This document shows positions 27,419 through 36,122 of a stretch of 61,043 bases of DNA, one piece after another. Position 1 is the first letter of the stretch; each line of letters begins with the position of its first letter. Where the stretch lies: positions 1 through 61,043 of the forward strand of contig DATLUQ010000012.1 of the NCBI GenBank assembly GCA_035533015.1, in the 5' to 3' direction. Under the pieces are notes generated by a model. It searched no databases. It saw only the letters and a list, made by a program, of their open reading frames with translations, and was not told the DNA's origin. A program made the position numbers and the translations under genes. This DNA is from Gemmatimonadaceae bacterium (lineage in GTDB: Bacteria; Gemmatimonadota; Gemmatimonadetes; Gemmatimonadales; Gemmatimonadaceae).

Positions 27419-29572
27419 ATGCCCCCACGCTTCCCCCTGCTCCCGCAGCGCCTCTCCGGGCTCGCCGAAATTGCCGGCGATCTATCCTGGAGCTGGAATC
27501 GCGATGCCCGCGCGATCTTCCGCACCATCGATCCGCAGATCTGGACACGTTGCCGGCACGATCCCATCCGGATCCTGAATGAAGTGAGCGGCGAGCGCCT
27601 CGCCCAGTGCGCCGCCGACCCCGACTTTCTCCAACAGTACGACACGGTCATGCGCTGGCACGCGTCGGAGGAATCGGACGAGTTGACCTGGTTCCGCCAA
27701 GCGCACCCCGACCAGCGCCACCGCACGATCGCCTACTTCTGCGCCGAATTCGGGTTCTACCACTCCGTGCCGATCTACTCCGGCGGGCTCGGCGTGCTGG
27801 CCGGCGATCACTGCAAGTCGGCTTCGGACCTCGGCGTTCCGATCGTCGGCGTGGGCATTCTGTACCGGCACGGGTACTTCGATCAGCGCGTCCGCTCCGA
27901 CGGATGGCAGGACGACGCGAGCGATCCATTCGACATCCACAACACCGTCCTCGAACCCATCGAGTCGCCCCACGGCAGGCCGTATCTCGCCGCGGTGCGC
28001 ACGTCGGGCCGCGACGTGTTCATCCGGGCATGGCGCCTGCGCGCGGGCCGCGTGTCGGTGTACCTGCTCGATACCGACTTCGAGGAGAACCATCCGGACG
28101 ACCGTCTGCTGCTCAGCAAACTCTACGCCGGCGGCCCCGAACTGCGCCTCAAGCAGGAGTGGCTGTTGGGCGTGGGCGGCGTGCGCGTGCTCCGCGCTCT
28201 GGGCATCGTGCCCGCCGTATGGCACGCCAACGAGGGGCACGCGGCGTTCATGCACATGGAACGGCTGCGCGAGTTCCTCCAGGGCGGCATCCCGCTGGAC
28301 GACGCCATCCGCCGGGTGCGCGCGACGAGCGTGTTCACCACGCACACCCCGGTGCCGGCCGGCCACGACATGTTCCACGTGGACCAGGTGCTGGCATGCA
28401 CGGGCCCGATCGACGAGGCCATGAACATCGATCGTGACACGTTCCTGATGCTCGGTCACCATCCCTTGATCGACCACGATACGTTTCACATGACGGCGGC
28501 GGCCATCCGGCTCAGCCGCCGTGTGAACGCCGTGTCGCGACCACATGCCGCCGTCACGCGGCGCCTCTGGGCGTCGCTCTGGCCGGACCGCCGCGAGGAT
28601 GATGTGCCGATCGGATACGTGACCAATGGAGTGCACCTCGCCACCTGGATGGCCAACTCGGTCATGGTGCTGCTCGAACGGCACCTGGGGGCCGATTGGG
28701 GCACGCGCGTGGACGATCCCCAGCTCTGGGAGCAGGTGCTGACGCTCGACGACGACGCGCTGTGGCGCGTCCACCGGCGCCTCAAAGAAACCCTCCTCAT
28801 GCACGTCCGCGAGCACGCGCGCCATGCCTTTGCGCGGCGCGCGCAGGCAGCCGACCAGCTCGTCGGCTCGGGGGTGCTGCTCGACCCGCACGCCCTGACC
28901 ATCGGCTTCGCGCGCCGGTTCGCGACGTACAAACGCGCCGACCTCATCTTCGAGAATCCCGAGCGGCTGCTGCGGATTCTCACCGACCCGGCGCGCCCCG
29001 TGCAGATCGTCTTTGCCGGCAAGGCGCACCCCGCCGACGACCATGGCAAGCAGGTGCTGCAGCGCGTGTACCAGGCCACGCGCGATCCGAGCTTCGAAGG
29101 CCGGATCGCCTTTGTCGAAGACTACGACCTGCACCTGGCGCACGTACTGGTCCAGGGCGTGGATCTCTGGATGAACCTGCCCCGCGTGCCGATGGAAGCC
29201 TCTGGCACCAGCGGCATGAAGGCGGCCCTCAACGGCGTACCCCAGCTCGGGACGGCTGATGGCTGGTGGGAAGAGGGCTTCAACGGACACAACGGCTGGT
29301 CGGTGGTGGAAGACCCATCGGCGTCGGAGGCCGAGGTGAGCACCCAAGCAGCGGCTCAGGTGTATCAGCTGCTCGAGCGCCGGGTGGTGCCCGAGTTCTA
29401 CGAGCGCGACAGCCGGGGCGTGCCGCATGGCTGGATCGAACACATGAAGCACGCCATCCGCGCGGCGGGATTGCACTTTACGGGAAAACGAATGCTCACG
29501 GAATACGTCCGCGATTATTACGTGCCACTGATCGTCGGTGACACGATGCCCGACGTCCCGCCCACCGGATAG
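27419..29572 (+). CDS. glgP: Alpha-glucan phosphorylase (GT35)
   Basis: 717 residues from the ATG at 27419; the frame stays open upstream, but that part is not protein-like. It begins with LPLLPQRLSGLAEIAGDLSWSWN, the start of the short bacterial phosphorylases. YFCAEFGFYHSVPIYSGGLGVLAGDHCKSASDLG is the next block in pieces typical of the family, and the PLP-lysine region is MEASGTSGMKAALNG (usually EASGTxxMK). It releases glucose 1-phosphate from glycogen or maltodextrin. It is first gene of the glucan operon; the next gene starts 7 bases on. No strong ribosome-binding site is seen, so the start is less certain than the product. Confidence 0.92.
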   Translation: MPPRFPLLPQRLSGLAEIAGDLSWSWNRDARAIFRTIDPQIWTRCRHDPIRILNEVSGERLAQCAADPDFLQQYDTVMRWHASEESDELTWFRQAHPDQRHRTIAYFCAEFGFYHSVPIYSGGLGVLAGDHCKSASDLGVPIVGVGILYRHGYFDQRVRSDGWQDDASDPFDIHNTVLEPIESPHGRPYLAAVRTSGRDVFIRAWRLRAGRVSVYLLDTDFEENHPDDRLLLSKLYAGGPELRLKQEWLLGVGGVRVLRALGIVPAVWHANEGHAAFMHMERLREFLQGGIPLDDAIRRVRATSVFTTHTPVPAGHDMFHVDQVLACTGPIDEAMNIDRDTFLMLGHHPLIDHDTFHMTAAAIRLSRRVNAVSRPHAAVTRRLWASLWPDRREDDVPIGYVTNGVHLATWMANSVMVLLERHLGADWGTRVDDPQLWEQVLTLDDDALWRVHRRLKETLLMHVREHARHAFARRAQAADQLVGSGVLLDPHALTIGFARRFATYKRADLIFENPERLLRILTDPARPVQIVFAGKAHPADDHGKQVLQRVYQATRDPSFEGRIAFVEDYDLHLAHVLVQGVDLWMNLPRVPMEASGTSGMKAALNGVPQLGTADGWWEEGFNGHNGWSVVEDPSASEAEVSTQAAAQVYQLLERRVVPEFYERDSRGVPHGWIEHMKHAIRAAGLHFTGKRMLTEYVRDYYVPLIVGDTMPDVPPTG

Positions 29573-29579
29573 CCGGCCC

Positions 29580-31106
29580 ATGAGCACACGGCGCACGGCG
29601 CCCCACAAGACCCGGCGGCCGGCCTCCGGTTCGCGGCGCGCCAAGCCCGAGGCCATGCGGCGGACCATCGTCCACCTCACGGCGGAATATTACCCGTACG
29701 CCCGCACCGGCGGCCTCGCCGAAGCGGTGGCCGGCCTGGCCACTTTCCAGGCTCGGGCCGGCGACCAGGTGGTGGTGTTCATGCCGCTCTACTCGCTGGT
29801 GCGCGAGACGGCCCCCGACCTCGAGCCGATCGGCCCCGCGTGCATGATCGCCATTGGCCCGCGCCTGGAAGAAGTGCGGTTCTACCGCGCGGACCGCGTG
29901 ACCGACGGACCACAGGTGATCTTCGTCGACGCGCCGGCCTACTTCAAACGCGCCGGTCTCTACGGCGAGAACGGCGCCGACTACCCCGACAACGATCGCC
30001 GCTTCGCGCTGTTCGCGCGCGCGGCGCTGGAGGGGATCGTCCGGTTCGTGCCGGGTCCCGTGCTCGTCCATGCCCACGACTGGCACACGGCGCTCGCCCC
30101 GGTGTACGCGCGCACCTACGATGCCCTCCTCGAGCGATTTGCCGGCACGCCGTTCGTCGTGTCGGTGCACAATGCAGGATATCAGGGCCACTTTCCCGAG
30201 TCGGCGATGGCCGACCTGGGACTGCCCTGGGAGCTGTGGACGCTCGACCACCTCGAATGGTACGGCAAACTCAACGTGCTCAAAGGTGGGCTCACGTCCT
30301 GCGACATGGCGGTCACGGTCAGCCCCACGCACGCCCGGGAACTCTGCACCCCGGAGGGCGGCTTCGGGCTCCACCATACGTTCCAGGACCTTGGAGACCG
30401 GTTGGTCGGCATCATCAACGGCATCGACCAGGAAGTCTGGAACCCGGCCGCCGACCAGTACATCGCCACGCACTATTCCCGCGACGACCTCGCCGGCAAG
30501 GCCGTGTGCAAGGCCGCCCTCCAGCACTCGTTCGGCCTCGCCGAGCGCCCCACGGTGCCGCTGTTCGGGATGACCGGACGGCTCGTGAAGCAGAAGGGGT
30601 TCGACATCATTCTGGAGAGCGCGCGCGTGCGGACGTACGACGCGCAGTTCGTGTTCCTCGGAGAGGGAGAGCCGGGCTACCGCGCCGCCCTGTCGTCGCT
30701 GGCCGCCGAACGACGGGACGCGGTGGCCGTGGACTTCGCGTTCACGGACGTGCTCGAGCACCGGCTCATGGCCGGATCCGACATCGTCCTCATGCCGTCG
30801 CTCTACGAGCCGTGCGGGCTCACCCAACTGCGCGCCCAGCGCTACGGCGCGCCGGTCGTGGGCCGGCGCGTGGGCGGCATCCGCGATACGGTGCAGGACG
30901 ACGTCACGGGGTTTCTGTTCGACGACTTCACGCCGGCGGCGCTCGACGGCGCCATCGACCGGGCGCTCGCCCGCTCCGCCAACCGCCGCGCCTGGACCGC
31001 GACGATGCGCCGGGCCATGGCATCGGATTTCGGATGGGAACGGGCGGCATCATCGTACGCCGGCGTGTACGCCCAGGCCGACCGCCTGGCGTCGACGAGG
31101 CGATGA
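29580..31106 (+). CDS. glgA: Glycogen synthase (GT5)
   Basis: 508 residues. It has a basic leader of about 25 residues, and a second in-frame ATG at 29655 would start at MRRTIVHLTAEYYPYAR. The N-terminal GT5 motif reads RTGGLAEAV where the family has KxGGLxD; the usual ADP-glucose-contacting Lys is Arg. Other GT5 blocks are normal: VHAHDWHTAL, VHNAGYQG, INGIDQEVWNP, GRLVKQKGFD and MPSLYEPCGLTQL with the C-terminal catalytic Glu. It extends alpha-1,4-glucan. It sits between phosphorylase and the GH57 branching enzyme, but no glgC is in the window. Confidence 0.93.
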   Translation: MSTRRTAPHKTRRPASGSRRAKPEAMRRTIVHLTAEYYPYARTGGLAEAVAGLATFQARAGDQVVVFMPLYSLVRETAPDLEPIGPACMIAIGPRLEEVRFYRADRVTDGPQVIFVDAPAYFKRAGLYGENGADYPDNDRRFALFARAALEGIVRFVPGPVLVHAHDWHTALAPVYARTYDALLERFAGTPFVVSVHNAGYQGHFPESAMADLGLPWELWTLDHLEWYGKLNVLKGGLTSCDMAVTVSPTHARELCTPEGGFGLHHTFQDLGDRLVGIINGIDQEVWNPAADQYIATHYSRDDLAGKAVCKAALQHSFGLAERPTVPLFGMTGRLVKQKGFDIILESARVRTYDAQFVFLGEGEPGYRAALSSLAAERRDAVAVDFAFTDVLEHRLMAGSDIVLMPSLYEPCGLTQLRAQRYGAPVVGRRVGGIRDTVQDDVTGFLFDDFTPAALDGAIDRALARSANRRAWTATMRRAMASDFGWERAASSYAGVYAQADRLASTRR

Positions 31107-31113
31107 GGGCATT

Positions 31114-32763
31114 GTGCAAGTGATGGATTTCGTCCTCGTTCTCCACTCGCACCTGCCGTACGTGCTGGGGCACGGCCGCTGGCCCCACGGCAGCGACTGG
31201 CTCATGGAAGCGGCCGTCGATTCGTACCTCCCGCTGCTCGACGCGCTGGAGCAGCTCGACGAGGAACACGTGTCGGCGCCGGTCACGCTCGGCGTCACCC
31301 CCGTGCTCGCCGCCCAACTCGCCGATCCCGAGTTCGGCGTCGAGCTGCGCGCGTTCTTCGCGCAGCGGCTGGCGGCGTGCGATCAGGCGGAACGCGAACT
31401 TGCGCACAGCGGCGACCACGGGCTCGTCCCCATCGTCCACGGGTGGCGCGACCGGTTACGCCGCCTCGACGCTCGGTTCGCCTCGCTCGACGGCAACCTG
31501 ATCGGTGCCCTGCGCGCGCTCGAGGCGGAGGGCCGGCTGGAACTGATGAGTTCGGCGGCCACCCACGGATTCCTGCCGCTGCTCGCGCGCGACGAGAGCA
31601 TTCGCCTGCAGTTGCACGCCGGCCGCCTGGAGCACGCGCGGCTGTTCGGCCGCGAACCGGCCGGCCTCTGGCTTCCGGAGTGCGCCTATCGTCCACGCGG
31701 CGAGTGGGCGCCCTGGCCGGGCGCCCCGGCGACGGGCATCCGCGCCGGCATCGAGACGCACGTGGCCGACGCCGGCTACCGCTACACCGTCATCGATTCC
31801 CACCTCGCGCGTGCCGGCCGGCCGCTCGAAGCGTACCACTCGCTGACCGCGGCCGCGGCGGGCGAAGCCCTGCGCTCGCCGTACCGAGACTACGCCATCG
31901 GCCATGCGGCCGGCGCCGTACGCGCGCTCGTGCGTGATCCCGCGTCCACCCGCCACGTGTGGAGCCGCGACGAGGGATATCCCGGCGCATTTCGTTATTT
32001 GGAATTTCATAAAATCCGCTGGCCCGGCGGACTGAAGCTCTGGGAAGTGACCGGCGCCGGCGTGTCGCTGGGAGACAAGCGCCCGTACGACGCGTCGGCC
32101 GCGCGGGCCCTGGCCCGCGAGCACGCCGGCCACTTCGCGGGGCTGCTCGACGACATCGCCCGCGATGCGACGCCGGCCGAAACCCTGATCGTCGCCCCCT
32201 TCGACTCCGAGCTGTTCGGCCACTGGTGGTTCGAGGGCCCCGACTTCCTGGCCGATACCTATCGCGCCCTGCGCGCGCATCCGCGCATCCGCCCAACCAC
32301 CGGCTCGGCGCACGTCGACGGGGCCGGCGAGCCCACCGCGCTCGACCTGCCCGCCGGATCGTGGGGCCGGAACGGTGACTTCAGCATGTGGCTCAATCCC
32401 GGTACGGCGTGGACGTGGACGCGGCTGTGGGACCTCGAAGAGCGGTTCTGGCGCGCCGCGCCCGCCGCCCTGGCCCTCCCCGCGGCTCACCCGGTGCTCG
32501 CCCAGGCCGCCCGCGAACTGTTGCTCGCGCAGGCGTCGGACTGGCAGTTCATCATCTCCACGGGCGAGGTGGCGGACTACGGCGAACGCCGGTTCCGCCT
32601 GCACGCCGACGCCACCGAAGCACTGGTCGCCGCACTCGAGAGCGGGCACGACCTGGCCGGCGCCGCCGCGCACGCCGACCAGCTCCGCGCGCGTGACGGC
32701 CTGTTTCCCGACGTGCTCGACGCCGTGGCCCGCGCGCTGGTACCGTCGGCCGCGATCGCCTGA
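31114..32763 (+). CDS. GH57 1,4-alpha-glucan branching enzyme (DUF1957 type)
   Basis: 549 residues. GTG start at 31114 with GAGGG about 6 bases upstream; the ATG at 31123 is less well spaced. The N-terminal block VLVLHSHLPYVLGHGRWPHG is typical of Thermus/Thermococcus GH57 branching enzymes. The nucleophile is Glu189 in GLWLPECAY, and the acid/base is Asp364 in APFDSELFGHWWFEG. The C-terminal helical domain (DWQFIISTG) is also conserved. It makes alpha-1,6 branches in glycogen. Codons for residues 292-300 (AFRYLEFHK) are strikingly AT-rich. Confidence 0.93.
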   Translation: MQVMDFVLVLHSHLPYVLGHGRWPHGSDWLMEAAVDSYLPLLDALEQLDEEHVSAPVTLGVTPVLAAQLADPEFGVELRAFFAQRLAACDQAERELAHSGDHGLVPIVHGWRDRLRRLDARFASLDGNLIGALRALEAEGRLELMSSAATHGFLPLLARDESIRLQLHAGRLEHARLFGREPAGLWLPECAYRPRGEWAPWPGAPATGIRAGIETHVADAGYRYTVIDSHLARAGRPLEAYHSLTAAAAGEALRSPYRDYAIGHAAGAVRALVRDPASTRHVWSRDEGYPGAFRYLEFHKIRWPGGLKLWEVTGAGVSLGDKRPYDASAARALAREHAGHFAGLLDDIARDATPAETLIVAPFDSELFGHWWFEGPDFLADTYRALRAHPRIRPTTGSAHVDGAGEPTALDLPAGSWGRNGDFSMWLNPGTAWTWTRLWDLEERFWRAAPAALALPAAHPVLAQAARELLLAQASDWQFIISTGEVADYGERRFRLHADATEALVAALESGHDLAGAAAHADQLRARDGLFPDVLDAVARALVPSAAIA

Positions 32764-32769
32764 GCCATC

Positions 32770-34203
32770 ATGCGCTCGGTTGTCGTCCACGGACACTTCT
32801 ACCAACCCCCCCGTGAGAATCCCTGGCTCGGCCGCGTCGAGGTCGAGCCCAACGCGGCGCCGTTCCACGACTGGAACGAGCGCATCACCCACGAGTGCTA
32901 CGCACCATGCGTCGCGGCGCGGATCCTCGATGCCGACGGGCACCTGCGCGGCGAGACCAACCTGTTCGCATGGATGAGCTTCGACGTCGGGCCGACGCTG
33001 CTCCGCTGGCTGGAACCCAACGCCCCCGACGTCTACCGTGCCATCATCGCCGCCGACGGGGAGAGCGCCCGGCGCCTCGACGGCCACGGCAACGCGGTGG
33101 CCATGCCGTACAACCACGTCATTCTCCCGCTGGCCTCGCGCCGCGACAAGATCACCGAGATCCGGTGGGGGCTGGCCGACTTCCGCCGCCGGTTCGGCCG
33201 CGACGCCGAAGGCTTCTGGATGCCCGAGACCGCCGTCGATGAGGAGACGCTCGTCGTGCTCGCCGAACAGGGAGTGAAGTTCACGATCGTCGCGCCGCGC
33301 CAGGTCGCGCAGGCCCCGACCAACGGCGAGCCGTTGCGCTTCGCGGCCGGCGGCGGCCGCGAGATCGCCCTGTTCGTATACGACGGCACGCTCGCCGCGG
33401 GCGTCGCGTTCGGACGACTGCTCGAGAGCGGCGACGCGTTGGCCCGCGCGCTGGATCCCGCCCCCGATGGAGCCACCGACGGCTTCGCGCTGCGCAGCAT
33501 TGCCACCGATGGCGAGACCTTTGGACACCACCACAAGTTCGGCGAGATGGCGCTCGCGCGCGCGCTCACCATACTCGCCGCGCACCCCGGCATCCGCGTG
33601 GAGAACTACGCGTCGGTGCTCGCCGGCTCCGCGCCCACCCGCGACGCGCTGGTGATCGAACCATCGTCGTGGAGTTGCACCCACGGCGTCGAGCGCTGGC
33701 GCTCCGATTGCGGCGACCGTATTACGCCCGGCACGTCGCAGGCCTGGCGGCGTCCGCTGCGCGCGGCGCTCAACTGGCTGGGCCGCGAAATCGACGCCCG
33801 CTTCGACGCGGAGGGGCCCGCGCTGCTCACCGATCCACCCGCCGCACTCGACGCCCTCGGCGCCGGTGCGGGCGCGTCCGCCGCCGAGCGGCGGGCCCTC
33901 GTCAGAGCGCACATCGCCCCCGGCGCCAGCGAGAAGCGCGCCGGCGAACTGCTCGACGCGATGTGGGCGCGCCATGGCATGTTCGGATCGTGCGCCTGGT
34001 TCTTCGACGACGTGGCCGGCCACGAGACCGTGCTCATGCTCTGGCGCGCGGCGTACGCCATCGATTGCCTGGGCGACTCCGCGCTCGAGCGCGGCCTGCG
34101 CGACCGGCTGGCCGCCGCGGCGAGCAACGATCCCGACGAAGGCGATGCCGAGCGCGTCTATCGCGCGCGGGTACTCACCGCACGTCCCAGGACCGCTGCA
34201 TGA
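32770..34203 (+). CDS. GH57 family protein with DUF3536-like C-terminus
   Basis: 477 residues. It begins SVVVHGHFYQPPRENPWLG, the start of the GH57 branch that carries DUF3536. The candidate nucleophile is Glu153 in EGFWMPETAV; the candidate acid/base is Asp247 in IATDGETFGHHHKFGE. The C-terminal part (LVIEPSSWSCTHGVERWRSDCG) fits DUF3536. Members are annotated as amylases or glucanotransferases, mostly without proof. It starts 6 bases after the branching enzyme and its stop overlaps the next start as ATGA. Its role in glycogen or maltodextrin remodelling is inferred from context. Confidence 0.87.
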   Translation: MRSVVVHGHFYQPPRENPWLGRVEVEPNAAPFHDWNERITHECYAPCVAARILDADGHLRGETNLFAWMSFDVGPTLLRWLEPNAPDVYRAIIAADGESARRLDGHGNAVAMPYNHVILPLASRRDKITEIRWGLADFRRRFGRDAEGFWMPETAVDEETLVVLAEQGVKFTIVAPRQVAQAPTNGEPLRFAAGGGREIALFVYDGTLAAGVAFGRLLESGDALARALDPAPDGATDGFALRSIATDGETFGHHHKFGEMALARALTILAAHPGIRVENYASVLAGSAPTRDALVIEPSSWSCTHGVERWRSDCGDRITPGTSQAWRRPLRAALNWLGREIDARFDAEGPALLTDPPAALDALGAGAGASAAERRALVRAHIAPGASEKRAGELLDAMWARHGMFGSCAWFFDDVAGHETVLMLWRAAYAIDCLGDSALERGLRDRLAAAASNDPDEGDAERVYRARVLTARPRTAA

Positions 34204-36122
34204 GCGACCACGCCGCGGTCCCCCCGGTGCGGCTCGTGTTCGGTGTGCACCTCCACCAGCCGGTGGGCAATTTCCATCACGTGTTCGCGACCCACGCGCG
34301 TGACGTGTACCGGCCTCTGCTCGCCCAACTCGAACGCCGTCGCCTCGGGCCGGCGCTGCTCCATATCTCGGGGCCGCTGCTCGAATGGATCGAGGAACAC
34401 GACCGGCCGCTGGTCGATCAACTCGGCAGGCTCGCCGCCGACGGCGCCGTGGAATTCCTGCTCGCCGGCATGTACGAGCCGATCCTCGCCGCCATTCCGC
34501 GCCCCGACCGCGTGGAGCAGATCGCCTGGATGCGCCAGGCGCTCCAGACGCGGTTCGGCGTTGCCGGCGACGGCCTCTGGCTCACCGAGCGTGTGTGGGA
34601 ACCGGAACTCGCCGCCGACCTCGCCGCCGCCGGCGTCCGCTACGCGCTCGTGGATGACCGGCACTTCCTGGTCGCCGGGTTCCGCCGCGACCAGCTGCAC
34701 GTCCCCTATCGCACCGAGAGCGACGGCCGGCCGGTGACGCTGCTCGCGATCGACGAGCGGTTGCGCTACCTGATCCCGTTCCGCCCGCCCCAAGAGATGG
34801 CGGACTACCTGCGCGCGCTCCACGCCGCGCGGCAGCCGCTGGCCGTGTTCGCGGACGACGGTGAGAAATTCGGCGGGTGGCCCGGCACACACGAGTGGGT
34901 GTACGACCGCGGCTGGTTCGATCAATTCTGCGACATGCTCGACCAGCTGCGCGACGACGGCGTGGTGCGGCTCTGCTCGGGTCGCGATGCGCTGAACGAG
35001 GTGCCGTGCGGCGGTATCGCCTACCTGCCCACCGCGTCCTATCGCGAGATGGAGGGCTGGGCCCTGCCACCCGACGCCGCCACCCGGCTCCTCGCGCTCG
35101 AGGCCGAACTCGGCACCGAGCGCATGGCGGGCCCCGACGGCTCCCTCGTACGCGGTTCGCATTGGCGCAACTTCCTGGTCAAGTACGCCGAGTCCAACCG
35201 GATGCAGAAGAAGACGTTCGCGCTCAGCACGCTCTGCCGGCAGCGCGGTGATCCGGTCACGGCGCGGCGCGCCATCGGACGTGCGCAATGCAACGACGCG
35301 CTGTGGCACGGGGTGTTCGGCGGGTTGTACCTGCCCCACCTGCGGGCCGGCGTGTGGAGCCAGCTCGCGATCGCCGAACGCGAACTCCGGCGCGACGAGG
35401 GCCTCGCCGCCGAGATGTTGGACCTCGACGGCGACGGGTCCGACGAGGTGTGGATCCACTCGGGCCGCTTCTCGGCCATCGTCGCGCCGGCCCGTGGCGG
35501 AGCGCTGGAGGAATACACGCGCTTCGACACGGGACGGAATCATGCCGACACGCTCACACGGCGCCTCGAGCCGTACCACCTGCCGCGACCGCACCACGCC
35601 GACGCGCCGGCCCACGAGGGGACCGCCAGCATCCACGAAATCGAAGCTTCCCTGGTATTCGACACGCCCCCGCCGGTCGATCTGGACGATCGCGCCATCG
35701 GAGTGCCGCGTATCGTCAGCGGCGACGTGACCGCCGACGACTACGCGCGGGCAGCGTACGAGCCGGTGGTGACGTTCGCCCGCACCCGCTGCGCCGCGCG
35801 CATCGAGCAGATCGGCCTCGACGTGGTCGTGCACTGCACCGCCGCCGGATACGCGGTGGCATGGCGCCTGTCCCCCGCGGGCACGATCAATGTTCGCTAC
35901 ACGTGGGACGGTGCCGCGCTGCCGCCGGGCGCGCGGTTCGCGCCGGAGTTGTCGCTCGCCCATCCCCTCGAACTCGACGCGCCCGGCGCCCACGAGGTAT
36001 GGCGCTACGAGATCGCCACCACCGCCAAGTCGGAGCGCGGCGTCGAACGGGTGCGGCAGGGCGAGGCGGTGACGCCGTTGTTCGATGCCGCGGCCGGCCA
36101 GGCCGCGCTCTCGCTCAGATAG
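34200..36122 (+). CDS. GH57 4-alpha-glucanotransferase/amylase (DUF1925/DUF1926 type)
   Basis: 640 residues, close to the roughly 660 of Thermococcus litoralis 4-alpha-glucanotransferase. ATG at 34200 overlaps the previous stop. It begins LVFGVHLHQPVGNF. The nucleophile is Glu130 in DGLWLTERVWEP, and the acid/base lies in FADDGEKFGGWPGT (Asp219 or Asp220). KYAESNRMQKK starts a helical DUF1925-like region, and the C-terminal beta domain (LHLRAGVWSQ onward) fits DUF1926. It disproportionates or trims alpha-glucans. It is last in the operon and overlaps the convergent GH15 gene tail to tail by 8 bases. Confidence 0.9.
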   Translation: MSDHAAVPPVRLVFGVHLHQPVGNFHHVFATHARDVYRPLLAQLERRRLGPALLHISGPLLEWIEEHDRPLVDQLGRLAADGAVEFLLAGMYEPILAAIPRPDRVEQIAWMRQALQTRFGVAGDGLWLTERVWEPELAADLAAAGVRYALVDDRHFLVAGFRRDQLHVPYRTESDGRPVTLLAIDERLRYLIPFRPPQEMADYLRALHAARQPLAVFADDGEKFGGWPGTHEWVYDRGWFDQFCDMLDQLRDDGVVRLCSGRDALNEVPCGGIAYLPTASYREMEGWALPPDAATRLLALEAELGTERMAGPDGSLVRGSHWRNFLVKYAESNRMQKKTFALSTLCRQRGDPVTARRAIGRAQCNDALWHGVFGGLYLPHLRAGVWSQLAIAERELRRDEGLAAEMLDLDGDGSDEVWIHSGRFSAIVAPARGGALEEYTRFDTGRNHADTLTRRLEPYHLPRPHHADAPAHEGTASIHEIEASLVFDTPPPVDLDDRAIGVPRIVSGDVTADDYARAAYEPVVTFARTRCAARIEQIGLDVVVHCTAAGYAVAWRLSPAGTINVRYTWDGAALPPGARFAPELSLAHPLELDAPGAHEVWRYEIATTAKSERGVERVRQGEAVTPLFDAAAGQAALSLR

